From positions 1 through 63,519 of the forward strand of contig JACRKZ010000049.1 of the NCBI GenBank assembly GCA_016235455.1: a stretch of DNA of 63,519 nucleotides, in the 5' to 3' direction. Each line of letters starts with the position of its first letter. The stretch's first letter is position 1. Of this stretch, positions 36,901 to 43,955 are shown piece by piece. This DNA comes from Armatimonadota bacterium (GTDB taxonomy: Bacteria; Armatimonadota; UBA10988). The notes under the pieces were generated by a model. It did not search any database, was not told where the DNA came from, and worked only from the letters and a program-made list of their open reading frames with translations. The translations under genes and the position numbers were made by a program.

Positions 36901-38381
36901 AGGCGGTTGGCGCCGACACGCGGCTGCACCGAGAGCGTCGCGCGGCCCTGCGAGTCGGTCCACAACGAGGCGTGCTGGTCGTTGAACCAGGCGTCGATGT
37001 TGGCCAGCACCGGCGAGCCGTCGGGTCGTTGCGCGGTGAACGCCAAGGGGTTGTCGAGTCCGGCCACGAGGCCGGTGACTCCGGCATCGAGGGCCAGCAC
37101 CACGGCGCGCGGCGCCGCCGCCAGCCGGGCCTCGGCCCAGCCCTGCTCCGCATCCACCGACGTCACCCGCGCGTCGAGCAGCGCCAGCCCCGGCTGACTG
37201 AAACCGGGCGCTGGCAGCGAGAAGTCCCAACGGCCGGCGTCGTCGAGCTGCCCGCTGGCCGAGGCCACCGCGTCGCCCACGCGCAGGTCGATGGCCACGC
37301 TCGCGCCGGCGCTGGGTGTGCCGCCCGACGTGCTGGCCAGCACCGCGCCGCGCACCATCTGGCCCGCCACCACATAGCGTTCGGCGGTCTCCACGCGGCA
37401 GGTCAGCGCCTCGCCCAGCGCCGGCGTCAGCGCCAGGCGCCGCACACAGCGCGGCTCGTCGCCGAGTTGCAGCGTCACCGGCTGCGGCGACAGGTAGCGA
37501 CTGGTGGGCACGCGCAGCAGCGCCTGACCGTGGTCTGACAGCGTCACGCTGCCGCTGGCCAGGCGGACGCCGCGGCCCAGCAGCAGCCAGGGCACGGTCT
37601 GGCCCCCGACCGGCCGGCCGCTGCCGGCATCCACGGCTTGCACGCGTGCCACCAGGTCGCAGCCGGCCGGCACGCGCGCCGCGGCGGGATCGACACGGTA
37701 GACCGTGCGTCGCTGCAGGTCGAGCGCCAGGGCCGTGCCGGCCCAGCCCCAGGGGCTCTGCACGTGGGCGTAGAGGGTGGCATTGCCGGGCTCGAACTCG
37801 GCCGGCAAGGTCAGCCCGGCATCGACGCTGCCCTGGCCGTTGGTGCGCAGTTCGGCGAGCGTGGCGCGGCGGTGGCCCTGGGCCAGCACGAGCCGCACCT
37901 GGGCACCAGTCAACGGCTTGTCGTGGCCACGGTCGCGCAGCAGCACGCGCACCGCCACCGGCCGGCCCAGCAGCCACTGGTTCTCGGCCAGCAGGCGGCA
38001 TTCCACCGGGCTCACCGAGGGCGCCCACGGATGCAGCCAGAAGAGCTGGGCCAGCACCACCAGCAGCCCCAGCTCCAGCGCCCAGCGCAGTCGCGTGAGC
38101 GTGGGGGTCAGGCCAAAGCGATGCCACCAACGTTGCGCGGTGGACAGCTGTCGCACCTGCGCCATGACCTCGTCGACAAAGGCGTCGTCGGTGGGCCGGG
38201 GGGTGATGGTCTCATCGAGCAGGTCGATGAGCCGCGCCGCCTGGGCGAAATCAGCCACGGCCTCGGGGTGTTCGGCGAGGTAGGCTTCGACTGCCGAGCG
38301 CTCGTCGTCCGCGAGTTCCCCATCGAGATAGAGGGGGATCATGGCGACCAGATCGGCCTGGCTGTAGCGGCCAGTGGCCAT
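33912..38381 (-). CDS. Anti-sigma-like / alpha-2-macroglobulin-like fusion membrane protein
   Basis: A 1489-residue protein. Residues about 8-75 (IPLYLDGELADDERSAVEAYL) match the helical core of anti-sigma zinc-finger domains, but the usual CxxC is replaced by HPEAVADF, so zinc is not bound. Membrane helices lie at about 98-117, 701-720 and 752-773. The 721-750 loop is arginine/histidine-rich, fitting the cytoplasm. Outside part one (118-700) is a series of macroglobulin-like beta domains (for example SSVSVRCEDGEGRPKPAQL). Outside part two (774-1489) has an A2M-type domain (about 835-975, SGLWQVRAEALAADG), then an alpha/alpha thioester-domain-like region ending QQPDGTWGSVRATVAAVRAL, and a C-terminal sandwich. 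No CGEQ thioester motif is present. It begins 12 bases after the ECF sigma gene. A membrane anti-sigma factor with an A2M sensor is inferred; no such architecture is known to me. Confidence 0.75.
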   Translation of the reverse strand: MATGRYSQADLVAMIPLYLDGELADDERSAVEAYLAEHPEAVADFAQAARLIDLLDETITPRPTDDAFVDEVMAQVRQLSTAQRWWHRFGLTPTLTRLRWALELGLLVVLAQLFWLHPWAPSVSPVECRLLAENQWLLGRPVAVRVLLRDRGHDKPLTGAQVRLVLAQGHRRATLAELRTNGQGSVDAGLTLPAEFEPGNATLYAHVQSPWGWAGTALALDLQRRTVYRVDPAAARVPAGCDLVARVQAVDAGSGRPVGGQTVPWLLLGRGVRLASGSVTLSDHGQALLRVPTSRYLSPQPVTLQLGDEPRCVRRLALTPALGEALTCRVETAERYVVAGQMVRGAVLASTSGGTPSAGASVAIDLRVGDAVASASGQLDDAGRWDFSLPAPGFSQPGLALLDARVTSVDAEQGWAEARLAAAPRAVVLALDAGVTGLVAGLDNPLAFTAQRPDGSPVLANIDAWFNDQHASLWTDSQGRATLSVQPRVGANRLQLRAETEGRRYDQEFALTAADGRAALAVQTAAVGDSRSVYVTVRATESMTGPAYLDLLADGRSISARSLSLTRGSGGLVMEVPRGVAGRLLLRAYAPGTRSGWRTGFARVDVPSQSDLRISVARRDADDSSVSVRCEDGEGRPKPAQLLLFASPKGVAAMVASTGVSRPPAWREPMAPDAPLAAANSYHEAQARALGRQTAYFKRAPWVATGVGALVLLIALLWLVQTYRDPYEYVPHAERHRWGRVPQVHRRGAWAGYGLLAIALLVAGAVAGGLRLAGNQARGLAESAVAPAPNWYPRLDPPPPLDTVDAAASTERWLPSGVGPGSLLNIDSSGQSLWRWPAHSGLWQVRAEALAADGQAAITESLLPAPARLAVSVDMPDQVCQGDRLSVPVTIANPLDLAVPAVLTASAENGLDLASAPTQRVLLPRGGRLRLNVPVVAVEAGRAKLRVRAQSADLTAEQDCAVDVVPSGPRVQRCRTGTLDDRQTVTLDVPAAAAGRRLDLQVWADPRAPLDQALSRAVRRPAFTADEAAAQAEAAALRLSLARGGGATSDAQRDRLLPDAQRAAQRLLTFEAHDGKGLATGGFAPSAGLPPSKLLTARVLVALREVGNYTDVDPALLLRTRHWLGSKQQTGSGLWLAEGPALGLDQPDSGLRTAALVITSLAGLEGTQAERVAAAASQLTERVAGAGDAYTLVAAAQALQALDRAEAARPILGKLVNLRDDRPEGASWYPGPQPVATGATGRGAAVETTALVVQALTAARMAPAVARSGADWLRHRQQPDGTWGSVRATVAAVRALVAVDPAPGAARGAVTVTLAGAKVGGGSLDPDSGANSVVTLASPAPGAQPLVISFSGRGRPAWSYRLAYNPVAPEPQPSGFGVSASWSANRVAPGGEVTATLRVRNTGNQAVPAVTAMLPIPAGFAPAQALASRDGDAVRLAIGTLAPNQVAEVSVRLRARADAAEITPPPVVVEATYDPSTTQTVMLPKMTIG

Positions 38382-38393
38382 GGGTAGCGGTTG

Positions 38394-39002
38394 CTAGTCC
38401 TCGTCCTCCAGCGCCAGGTCATGACCCAGGCGCTGGCGGAGCATCTCACGCGCGGTGCGCAGGCGATGCTCGACGGTGCTGGCGGGCAGGGAGAGGATCT
38501 CCGCGATCTGCTTGTAGCTCAGGTCATTGAGGTGCCGCAGCACAACAACCACGCGGTACTTGGTGGGCAGATCGTTGACCGCCTTGAGGACTTCGCGCCG
38601 CAACTCCTCGCGGCCATGCAGATCGGCGGTCGATTCAACAATCGCGTCGGCCGACGGCAGCGCCTCGGGATCGGGGAAGGAACCCTCGATGCTCACGGGG
38701 CGGTGCTTTTGACTGCGTAGCCAGCTCCGGCAAAGATTGCCCGCGATGGTATAGAGCCAACTGGAGAACTTGGCGCCCGGACGGAAGCGCGACAGTGCCG
38801 AGAAAGCCTTGATGAAGCTCTGCTGGGCCAGGTCGCGCGCCTCTTCCGGGTCGCCGGTGATGTGGAGTGCGAAGCCGTAGACAGGTTCGCGGTAGCGGTT
38901 CACGAGCTCAGCGAAATGCTCGGCATCGGTGCGGCAGAGCGCCACCACCGCCTCATCGCTGACCGCCTGCATGCCACCCGCTGCCTGAACCGTCTGTCGC
39001 AT
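38394..39002 (-). CDS. ECF-family RNA polymerase sigma factor
   Basis: A 202-residue sigma-70-family factor with only regions 2 and 4. Region 2 (about 25-95) includes PVYGFALHITGDPEEARDLA, QQSFIKAFSAL and the FSSWLYTIAGNLCRSWLR helix that melts and reads the -10. Region 4 (about 135-195) includes DLPTKYRVVVVLRHLNDLSY and the helix-turn-helix KQIAEILSLPASTVEHRL. The ATG at 39002 follows GAGGG and starts MRQTVQ; frames further upstream have no site. It heads a two-gene unit with the A2M fusion, 12 bases away, the classic arrangement for a sigma factor and its membrane anti-sigma. Its own promoter carries a perfect TATAAT. Confidence 0.93.
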   Translation of the reverse strand: MRQTVQAAGGMQAVSDEAVVALCRTDAEHFAELVNRYREPVYGFALHITGDPEEARDLAQQSFIKAFSALSRFRPGAKFSSWLYTIAGNLCRSWLRSQKHRPVSIEGSFPDPEALPSADAIVESTADLHGREELRREVLKAVNDLPTKYRVVVVLRHLNDLSYKQIAEILSLPASTVEHRLRTAREMLRQRLGHDLALEDED

Positions 39003-39054
39003 AGAACGCCCTCGGTTCGACTCACTTGTACCAACCGCGGAACAACCGGTACTC

Positions 39055-39060
39055 ATTATA
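39055..39060 (-). promoter_or_regulatory. -10 of the sigma factor promoter
   Basis: TATAAT on the minus strand, about 52 bases before the sigma ATG. The best -35-like hexamer (TTGACC near 39083-39088) is 23 bases upstream, too far, so the upstream half may be an ECF-type or activator-dependent element. TTGTACGC in this spacer resembles the palindrome half-site upstream of mdh. Confidence 0.45.
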
Positions 39061-39132
39061 CGCGCGTGCGCACGGTTGTACGCGGTCAATCCAGGCATTT
39101 TGACAGGTGCGGCGCGGACTTGGTGCAGCCAC

Positions 39133-39176
39133 CCCAAAACAGCAAACCGCCTCGATCACCGAAGTGGTCGAGACGG
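39133..39176 (-). terminator. Intrinsic terminator with UUCG loop
   Basis: On the minus strand a 9-pair stem, extended by three more pairs after a one-base mismatch, closes a TTCG tetraloop (39147-39176). It is followed by the T-rich tail TTTGCTGTTTT. It lies 25 bases after the stop of the 60-residue gene and is the clearest intrinsic terminator in the window. Confidence 0.8.
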
Positions 39177-39200
39177 CCTACGGAAAACTGGGGGTACAAC

Positions 39201-39383
39201 CTATCGGTTGGACTCGGCCTGCTTGCGCTGCTTCTGCGCCTTCTTGCGCTTCTTGGCCCGCGATTCCTCGACGGCGCGCTTGCGGCCGCCGATCTCGCCG
39301 GCGATGTCGTCGTCCACGCGGCGGTCTAGCTCATGCAGACGCGCGGGTTCGAAGTCCTTCAATCGCTCCATGTCCAGAGCCAC
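39201..39383 (-). CDS. Small highly basic-tailed protein (60 residues)
   Basis: An unrecognised protein starting at GTG (39381-39383), with GAGGAG eight bases upstream. The first half is acidic and helical (MERLKDFEPARLHELDRRVDDD). The second half is rich in Lys, Arg, Gln and Glu (KKRKKAQKQRKQAE) and predicted helical or coiled-coil, so nucleic-acid or ribosome contact is possible. Three features argue it is real: a promoter with 17-base spacing at 39418-39446, a strong ribosome site, and a textbook terminator directly after the stop. It lies upstream of, and is separately terminated from, the sigma factor unit. An internal ATG (MERL) is a less likely start because it is further from the ribosome site. 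Confidence 0.65.
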   Translation of the reverse strand: MALDMERLKDFEPARLHELDRRVDDDIAGEIGGRKRAVEESRAKKRKKAQKQRKQAESNR

Positions 39384-39417
39384 GGGCTCAGCTCCTCTTC
39401 TCTAACTTGACCACGGA

Positions 39418-39446
39418 ATGCTACCAGCGGACGGCCTAGCTGTCAA
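39418..39446 (-). promoter_or_regulatory. Sigma-70-type promoter for the 60-residue gene
   Basis: Minus strand TTGACA (39446 to 39441), a 17-base spacer, TAGCAT (39423 to 39418). The -35 is perfect. Transcription would start near 39411, giving a leader of about 28 bases that contains the GAGGAG site. Confidence 0.7.
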
Positions 39447-39508
39447 CACAGCGCGGCAGGCAACCGCTCCGACCTGGCGAATCGCGGGAGGTCGGCAGGA
39501 GTCGAGGC

Positions 39509-41752
39509 ATGGATCTGCGACTGCGGCCCGCGGACGAGTCCAGGCTGGGCTCGCTCCGCGCGGCCATCCTGAACTCGGAGTTCCGCGTGGCGCTGCATCG
39601 CGCCCGCACCTACACCAGTGCCTTTGAGGAAGCCGAGGCCGACGGCACGGCCTGGGTCGTGGCCAAGGCCCGCGCCTTCCGCGCGCATCTGCGCACGATG
39701 CCGCTGTGGCTACGGCCGGGCGACCAACTGGCCGGCTCGCTCACCGAGTTCCCCGGCGCCATGCCGCTTATCGTCGAGTTGGGCATCGGCGAGAACGGCA
39801 TCTTCACCGACGAGGACCCGCATCGCGCCGGCTACCTGCGGGGTGCGGTGCCCCAGGAGATCCGCGACTTCTGGCAAGGGCGCAACATGCGCGGACGTTG
39901 GCGCGGGTACATGACCCAGGTGCTCGACCGCGGGGCGCCCGACGCCGAACGGCTGCCCTACAAGTTCCTGAGCTGCCAGGGTCATCTCAGCCCCAGCTAC
40001 CGCGCTCTGTTGCGCTCGGGCCTCGGTGGCCTGCGCGAGCGCATCGCGCGGCGCCGCATGGCCGAGACCGATCCCTCGGCCAAGGAATGGCTGCTGGCCG
40101 CCGACCTGTGCGTGCAAGGCGTGTGCGAGTGGATCGGCCGCTATGCGCGGCTGGACGAGGTGGCGCGCGACCCGGAAACGGCCCGCATCGCCGCGCGGGT
40201 CGTCAGCGAGCCGCCCGAGACCTTCCGTGAGGCGCTGGCGCTGCTGTGGTTCTGTCACCAGGCCATCCACATCGAAGGCCATGGCTACTCCTGCACGCCC
40301 GACCGACTCGACCAGATCCTCTACCCCTTCTACCGCGCCGACCTGGCCGCCGGCCGGCTGACCAACGAAGACGCGCTGGCGCTGTGCTGCAACTTCGTGC
40401 TGAAGATGCGCGACAACACGTTCTGGTCGGTTGAGCACAACCTGACCCAGGGCATCAGCCTCGGCGGCTCGTCACCGAGAGGCGACGATCAGACCAACGA
40501 GCTGAGCTGGATCTGGCTGCGCGCGGCCGAGCTGATGGCGCTGCCGGAGCCGCTGGTCTGGGTGCGCTGGCACGAGCGCATCGACCGCGACTTCCTGGAC
40601 CGTTGCCTGACCACGCTGTCGGGCCGCACCTGCTTCCCGCTGTTTATGAGCGACACCACCGTGCCGTCCATGTTCATGGGGCTCGGCGTCGACCGCGACG
40701 ATGCGCACGACTACGTGGCCGTGGGCTGCAACGAGCTGGCGCTGCCCGGCAAGGCATACTTCAACCCGTGCGCCTGGGTCAACTACCTCGACGCGCTGTG
40801 GCGCGCCATGGCCCAGCCCGAATCCGAGCAGGGCTTCGGCCGGCTGCTGGGCGCCATCGAGGGGGTCATCCGGCAGCAGGTCGAGCGATCGTATGCCGAC
40901 GGCATGGTGGAGCTGGAGTTCCAGCGCCGCTATGCCCAGTCGCCCTTCACCTCGTGCTTCTTCGACGGCTGCGTCGAGGACGGCCACGACTTGGTGGACG
41001 GCACGCGCTACAACCTGCTGTCCTGCGGCGGCACGGCCTTCGCCAACCTGGTGGACTGCCTGTCCGCGCTACGCTCCGTGGTCTATGGCCCCCAGCCAGT
41101 CACACTGGCCCAGGTGCTGGTCGCCTGCGCCGACAACTTCGTCGGCCACGAGCTGCTGCGCGCCCGGCTTCAGGCGGCGCCCAAGCACGGCAACGACGAC
41201 CCGCGGGTGCTGGACATCATCCATCTGGTGGAGCGGATGCGCGACGAGGCGGTGGAAGCGGTCTGCTTCGACCCGCGCGACGGCGCGCCCTTTGGCAACA
41301 GCCACGTGGTGCGATCGTCGGCAGTGCTCGCCGGCCGGCACACGGGCGCCACGCCCGACGGCCGGCTGGCCGGTGAGCCGCTGGCCGGGTCGGTGGCGGC
41401 CGCGCACGGCGAGGAGCGTTCGGGGCCGACGGCGCTGCTGGCCTCGGTGCTCGCGCTCAGTCCGCGCAGTTGGCGCTCGGGCTACAACGTCAACCTGCGC
41501 CTGAGCCGCGACATGCTGACCGACCGGCGCGCTCGCGGGCGCGTGCGCGCCCTGCTCGACGCCTACTTCGCCGCGGGCGGCCAGGAGCTACAGATCAACT
41601 GCGTGGACAACGCCACGCTGCTGGCCGCGCGGGAGTGCCCGCACGAGTACCGCGATCTGGTGGTGCGCGTGGCGGGGTTCAGCGAGTTCTTCGTCAAGCT
41701 CGACCCGGCCCTGCAGGACGAGGTCATCAGCCGCGCGGAGCACCGCCTCTAG
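39509..41752 (+). CDS. Glycyl radical enzyme (pyruvate formate-lyase-like)
   Basis: A 747-residue glycyl radical enzyme. Active-site features are the Cys at about 407 and Glu at about 409 in VAVGCNELALPGK, and the glycyl radical Gly at about 723 in LVVRVAGFSEFFVKL, 24 residues from the end as usual. The N-terminal PFL domain reads LRPGDQLAGSLTEFPG. The GCxE pair is typical of dehydratase or decarboxylase-type members (for example diol dehydratase, choline lyase) rather than true formate-lyase, which uses a Cys-Cys pair, so the reaction is unknown. A radical SAM activase is required but none is in the window. The enzyme would be oxygen-sensitive. GGAGTCGAGGC precedes the ATG. The stop shares CTAG with the convergent gene. 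Confidence 0.85.
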   Translation: MDLRLRPADESRLGSLRAAILNSEFRVALHRARTYTSAFEEAEADGTAWVVAKARAFRAHLRTMPLWLRPGDQLAGSLTEFPGAMPLIVELGIGENGIFTDEDPHRAGYLRGAVPQEIRDFWQGRNMRGRWRGYMTQVLDRGAPDAERLPYKFLSCQGHLSPSYRALLRSGLGGLRERIARRRMAETDPSAKEWLLAADLCVQGVCEWIGRYARLDEVARDPETARIAARVVSEPPETFREALALLWFCHQAIHIEGHGYSCTPDRLDQILYPFYRADLAAGRLTNEDALALCCNFVLKMRDNTFWSVEHNLTQGISLGGSSPRGDDQTNELSWIWLRAAELMALPEPLVWVRWHERIDRDFLDRCLTTLSGRTCFPLFMSDTTVPSMFMGLGVDRDDAHDYVAVGCNELALPGKAYFNPCAWVNYLDALWRAMAQPESEQGFGRLLGAIEGVIRQQVERSYADGMVELEFQRRYAQSPFTSCFFDGCVEDGHDLVDGTRYNLLSCGGTAFANLVDCLSALRSVVYGPQPVTLAQVLVACADNFVGHELLRARLQAAPKHGNDDPRVLDIIHLVERMRDEAVEAVCFDPRDGAPFGNSHVVRSSAVLAGRHTGATPDGRLAGEPLAGSVAAAHGEERSGPTALLASVLALSPRSWRSGYNVNLRLSRDMLTDRRARGRVRALLDAYFAAGGQELQINCVDNATLLAARECPHEYRDLVVRVAGFSEFFVKLDPALQDEVISRAEHRL

Positions 41753-42678
41753 GCCCCGCTGGCGGCCCACAAGCGCTGGCCCAGGTCGATCAGGTAGTCG
41801 CTCTTCTCCACGGTCTCGCGCCAGGCCGCGGGGATGGCGTCGAGCCCGTTGTAGGCGCCGCTGACCGCGCCGGCGATGCAGGCCAGGCTGTCGCTGTCGC
41901 CGTTGGAGTTGGCCGCGCGCAGCACCGTCTGGCGATAGTCGCGCGGGCTGGCCAGGAAGCAGTACAGCGCGGCGGCCACGGCCTCTTCGGCCACCCAGCC
42001 ATCGCCCAGCAGCGCCAGCGCCTGATCGCCGTCGAGGTCGAGCGCCTGGTGCACGCGGCCCAGATGCCGCGCGAACTCGGTGCTGATGGGCTCTGTGGCG
42101 GCGAGCACGCCGTCCAGCAGCGCCATCGGCTCGACGCCGTCGAGCGCCAGCGAGACGGCCACGGCCGTGGCCACTGAGCCGGCCAGGGCGCAGGCGTGGC
42201 CATGCGTGGGCAGGCTGGTGGCCTGACCGAGCGCGTCGATGGCGGCCAGGTCGCCATGGTGCAGCAGGCCGATGGGAGCGCTGCGCATGGCGGAGCCGCA
42301 GCCCTTGGAATCGGGCACGCCCGAGGTGCGCCAGGGCACGCCGGCGGCCAGCGCGCGGCAGCCGCTGAGGCAGCTCATGCCTGGCGCGCGGTTGTTGTCC
42401 GGCGCGATGCTCCAGGATACGAAGCGCCTGGCCACCGCGGCCATGACCGTGTCCAGGTCGGCGCCTCGCGTTTCGAGTAATGCCTCGGCCAGCGCACACG
42501 ACATCTGGGTGTCGTCGGTGAATGTGCCCAGGGGGAACCTGTGATACGATACGAAGTCGGAGATGCCATCGTGGCCATAGCGGCTGCGTATGTCGTCGAG
42601 CGACATGAACTCGGTCGGGAAGCCGAGAGCGTCGCCCACGGCCAGACCGAGGATGCAGCCAACATAACGGTCCACCAT
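41749..42678 (-). CDS. ADP-ribosylglycohydrolase family protein
   Basis: A 309-residue all-helical hydrolase of the DraG/ADP-ribosylglycohydrolase family. The metal-binding segments are GDALGFPTEF near the N-terminus, TFTDDTQMSCALAEAL, and NSNGDSDSLACIAGAVSGAYNG near the C-terminus, so both magnesium sites look complete. Such enzymes remove ADP-ribose from proteins or small molecules. The target is unknown; nitrogenase reductase control is not suggested because no nif gene is present. The ATG at 42676-42678 follows AAGGAGCG; the longer frame is unsupported. The stop codon overlaps that of the convergent glycyl radical enzyme. Confidence 0.92.
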   Translation of the reverse strand: MVDRYVGCILGLAVGDALGFPTEFMSLDDIRSRYGHDGISDFVSYHRFPLGTFTDDTQMSCALAEALLETRGADLDTVMAAVARRFVSWSIAPDNNRAPGMSCLSGCRALAAGVPWRTSGVPDSKGCGSAMRSAPIGLLHHGDLAAIDALGQATSLPTHGHACALAGSVATAVAVSLALDGVEPMALLDGVLAATEPISTEFARHLGRVHQALDLDGDQALALLGDGWVAEEAVAAALYCFLASPRDYRQTVLRAANSNGDSDSLACIAGAVSGAYNGLDAIPAAWRETVEKSDYLIDLGQRLWAASGA

Positions 42679-42727
42679 CCGAGATCGCTCCTTACCTGTC
42701 CCAGCCAGCCGACGCTCTGAGCACGCC

Positions 42728-43867
42728 ATGCCAATCGCTGGACTCACCATCTTCTGGCGCGATGATATCCGAAGCTACGCCGTCGCGCTACTTGTCGCCG
42801 CGGCGGTCAGCATTCCCGCCGCCGCCTGGGCGCGCAAGTTGGCGCTGGATCGCGGCCTGGTGGATCCCACGGGCGGTCGCAAACAACACAAGCTGCCGAC
42901 ACCGCGTGTGGGAGGCTTCGGCATCTTTGCCGGATTCCTGCTCGGCTCGGTGACCGGGCTGCTGATGCTCGGCCGGCATCTGGGCGATGGTCGCGTGCTG
43001 GCCACCGTGCTGCCCATGCTGTGTGGCGCCACCCTCATGTTCTTTACGGGGCTGGCCGACGATCTCTCGCATCGCCAGGGCCGCGAAGGACTGCCGGCGG
43101 GGGTCAAGCTCGTGGCGCAGCTCGCCGCGGCCTGCGTGGTGGCCAGCGTGGCCCGCGTGCAGTATCTGCAGGTGCCCGGCGGCGGGTACATCAGCTTCCC
43201 CGAATGGCTGCAATGGGCCTCCACCGTCTTTTGGATCGTGGTCGTCATGAACTCGATCAACTTCATTGACGGCATGGACGGCCTGGCTGGCGGTGTCTCG
43301 CTCATCTTCGCGCTGTCACTGGCTCTGGTCGGCATCTCGCGCGCGCCCGGCGTCAAGTGCTACGGCGAAGCCGTGTTGGCCATCGCGCTGGTGGGCGGTC
43401 TGGTGGGCTTCCTGCGGCTCAATTTCCCGCCGGCCAAAGTCTTCATGGGCGATGGCGGCGCACTGCTGCTGGGCTATGTGCTGGCGGCCATCTCGGTCAG
43501 CGGCCTGATGAAGAGCGCCGCGCTGATCGGTGTCCTGGCGCCGCTGATGGTGCTGGCGCTGCCCATGGTCGACCTGGTCAAGGTGGTGGCCGGCCGCGTC
43601 ATGCGCGGCGAGAACCCCATGAAGGCCGACCGCACACACCTCCACCACCGGCTGGCCGATGCCGGCTGGTCGGTCTACAGCGCGTTGCTCTTCGCCTATG
43701 CCCTGGCGGGCCTGTGCGGCTGCGCGGCCATGTCGCTGCTGCGGTTGCGCGGCGCGGGCGTGGTGCTGGCGCTGACCGTGGCGCTCATGCTCATCGGCGT
43801 GGCCACCCGTCGACCGCGCGGCGGTGAATTGGACGGCGTGGAGTCCGGCGGCGACGATCCCGCCTAG
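42728..43867 (+). CDS. WecA/MraY-type polyprenyl-phosphate sugar-1-phosphate transferase
   Basis: A 379-residue inner-membrane enzyme with about eleven helices. It transfers a sugar-1-phosphate (often GlcNAc-1-P) from UDP-sugar to undecaprenyl phosphate, starting a glycan such as O-antigen, teichoic acid or exopolysaccharide. Conserved cytoplasmic motifs are TGLADDLSH (metal Asp pair), NSINFIDGMDGLAGG, VFMGDGGALLLG and the HLHHRL histidine box near the C-terminus. HLHHRL fits the WecA/TagO branch rather than MraY. The ATG at 42728 has only a weak GAG site upstream. It is divergent from the ADP-ribosylglycohydrolase across 49 bases. No other glycan-assembly gene is near. Confidence 0.92.
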   Translation: MPIAGLTIFWRDDIRSYAVALLVAAAVSIPAAAWARKLALDRGLVDPTGGRKQHKLPTPRVGGFGIFAGFLLGSVTGLLMLGRHLGDGRVLATVLPMLCGATLMFFTGLADDLSHRQGREGLPAGVKLVAQLAAACVVASVARVQYLQVPGGGYISFPEWLQWASTVFWIVVVMNSINFIDGMDGLAGGVSLIFALSLALVGISRAPGVKCYGEAVLAIALVGGLVGFLRLNFPPAKVFMGDGGALLLGYVLAAISVSGLMKSAALIGVLAPLMVLALPMVDLVKVVAGRVMRGENPMKADRTHLHHRLADAGWSVYSALLFAYALAGLCGCAAMSLLRLRGAGVVLALTVALMLIGVATRRPRGGELDGVESGGDDPA

Positions 43868-43905
43868 ACAACCGGGCCGACGCTTGGTTGCGCAATTTCC
43901 TCGGC

Positions 43906-43921
43906 TGGCACGAGATTTGCA
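43906..43921 (+). promoter_or_regulatory. Near-perfect sigma-54 promoter
   Basis: TGGCACG, four bases, TTGCA, with C before the -24 box. The GG and GC pairs are ten bases apart. It matches the consensus at every conserved position and would start transcription near 43932, 24 bases before the pseudo-receiver ATG. Confidence 0.75.
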
Positions 43922-43925
43922 CCGT

Positions 43926-43955
43926 GGGCCACTGGGACAGAGTCCCAGGTGGTCC
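43926..43955 (+). promoter_or_regulatory. Hairpin overlapping the ribosome site of the pseudo-receiver
   Basis: TGGGAC (43933-43938) pairs with GTCCCA (43942-43947) around AGA; outer bases CCAC and GTGG extend the stem across the AGGTGG ribosome site. A transcript begun at the sigma-54 start would keep only the inner stem and leave GGTGG free. A longer read-through transcript could mask it. Confidence 0.4.

Noticed and set aside
41749..42678. Nitrogenase control by the ADP-ribosylglycohydrolase
   Set aside because: No nif or draT gene is visible, and the family has many other targets.
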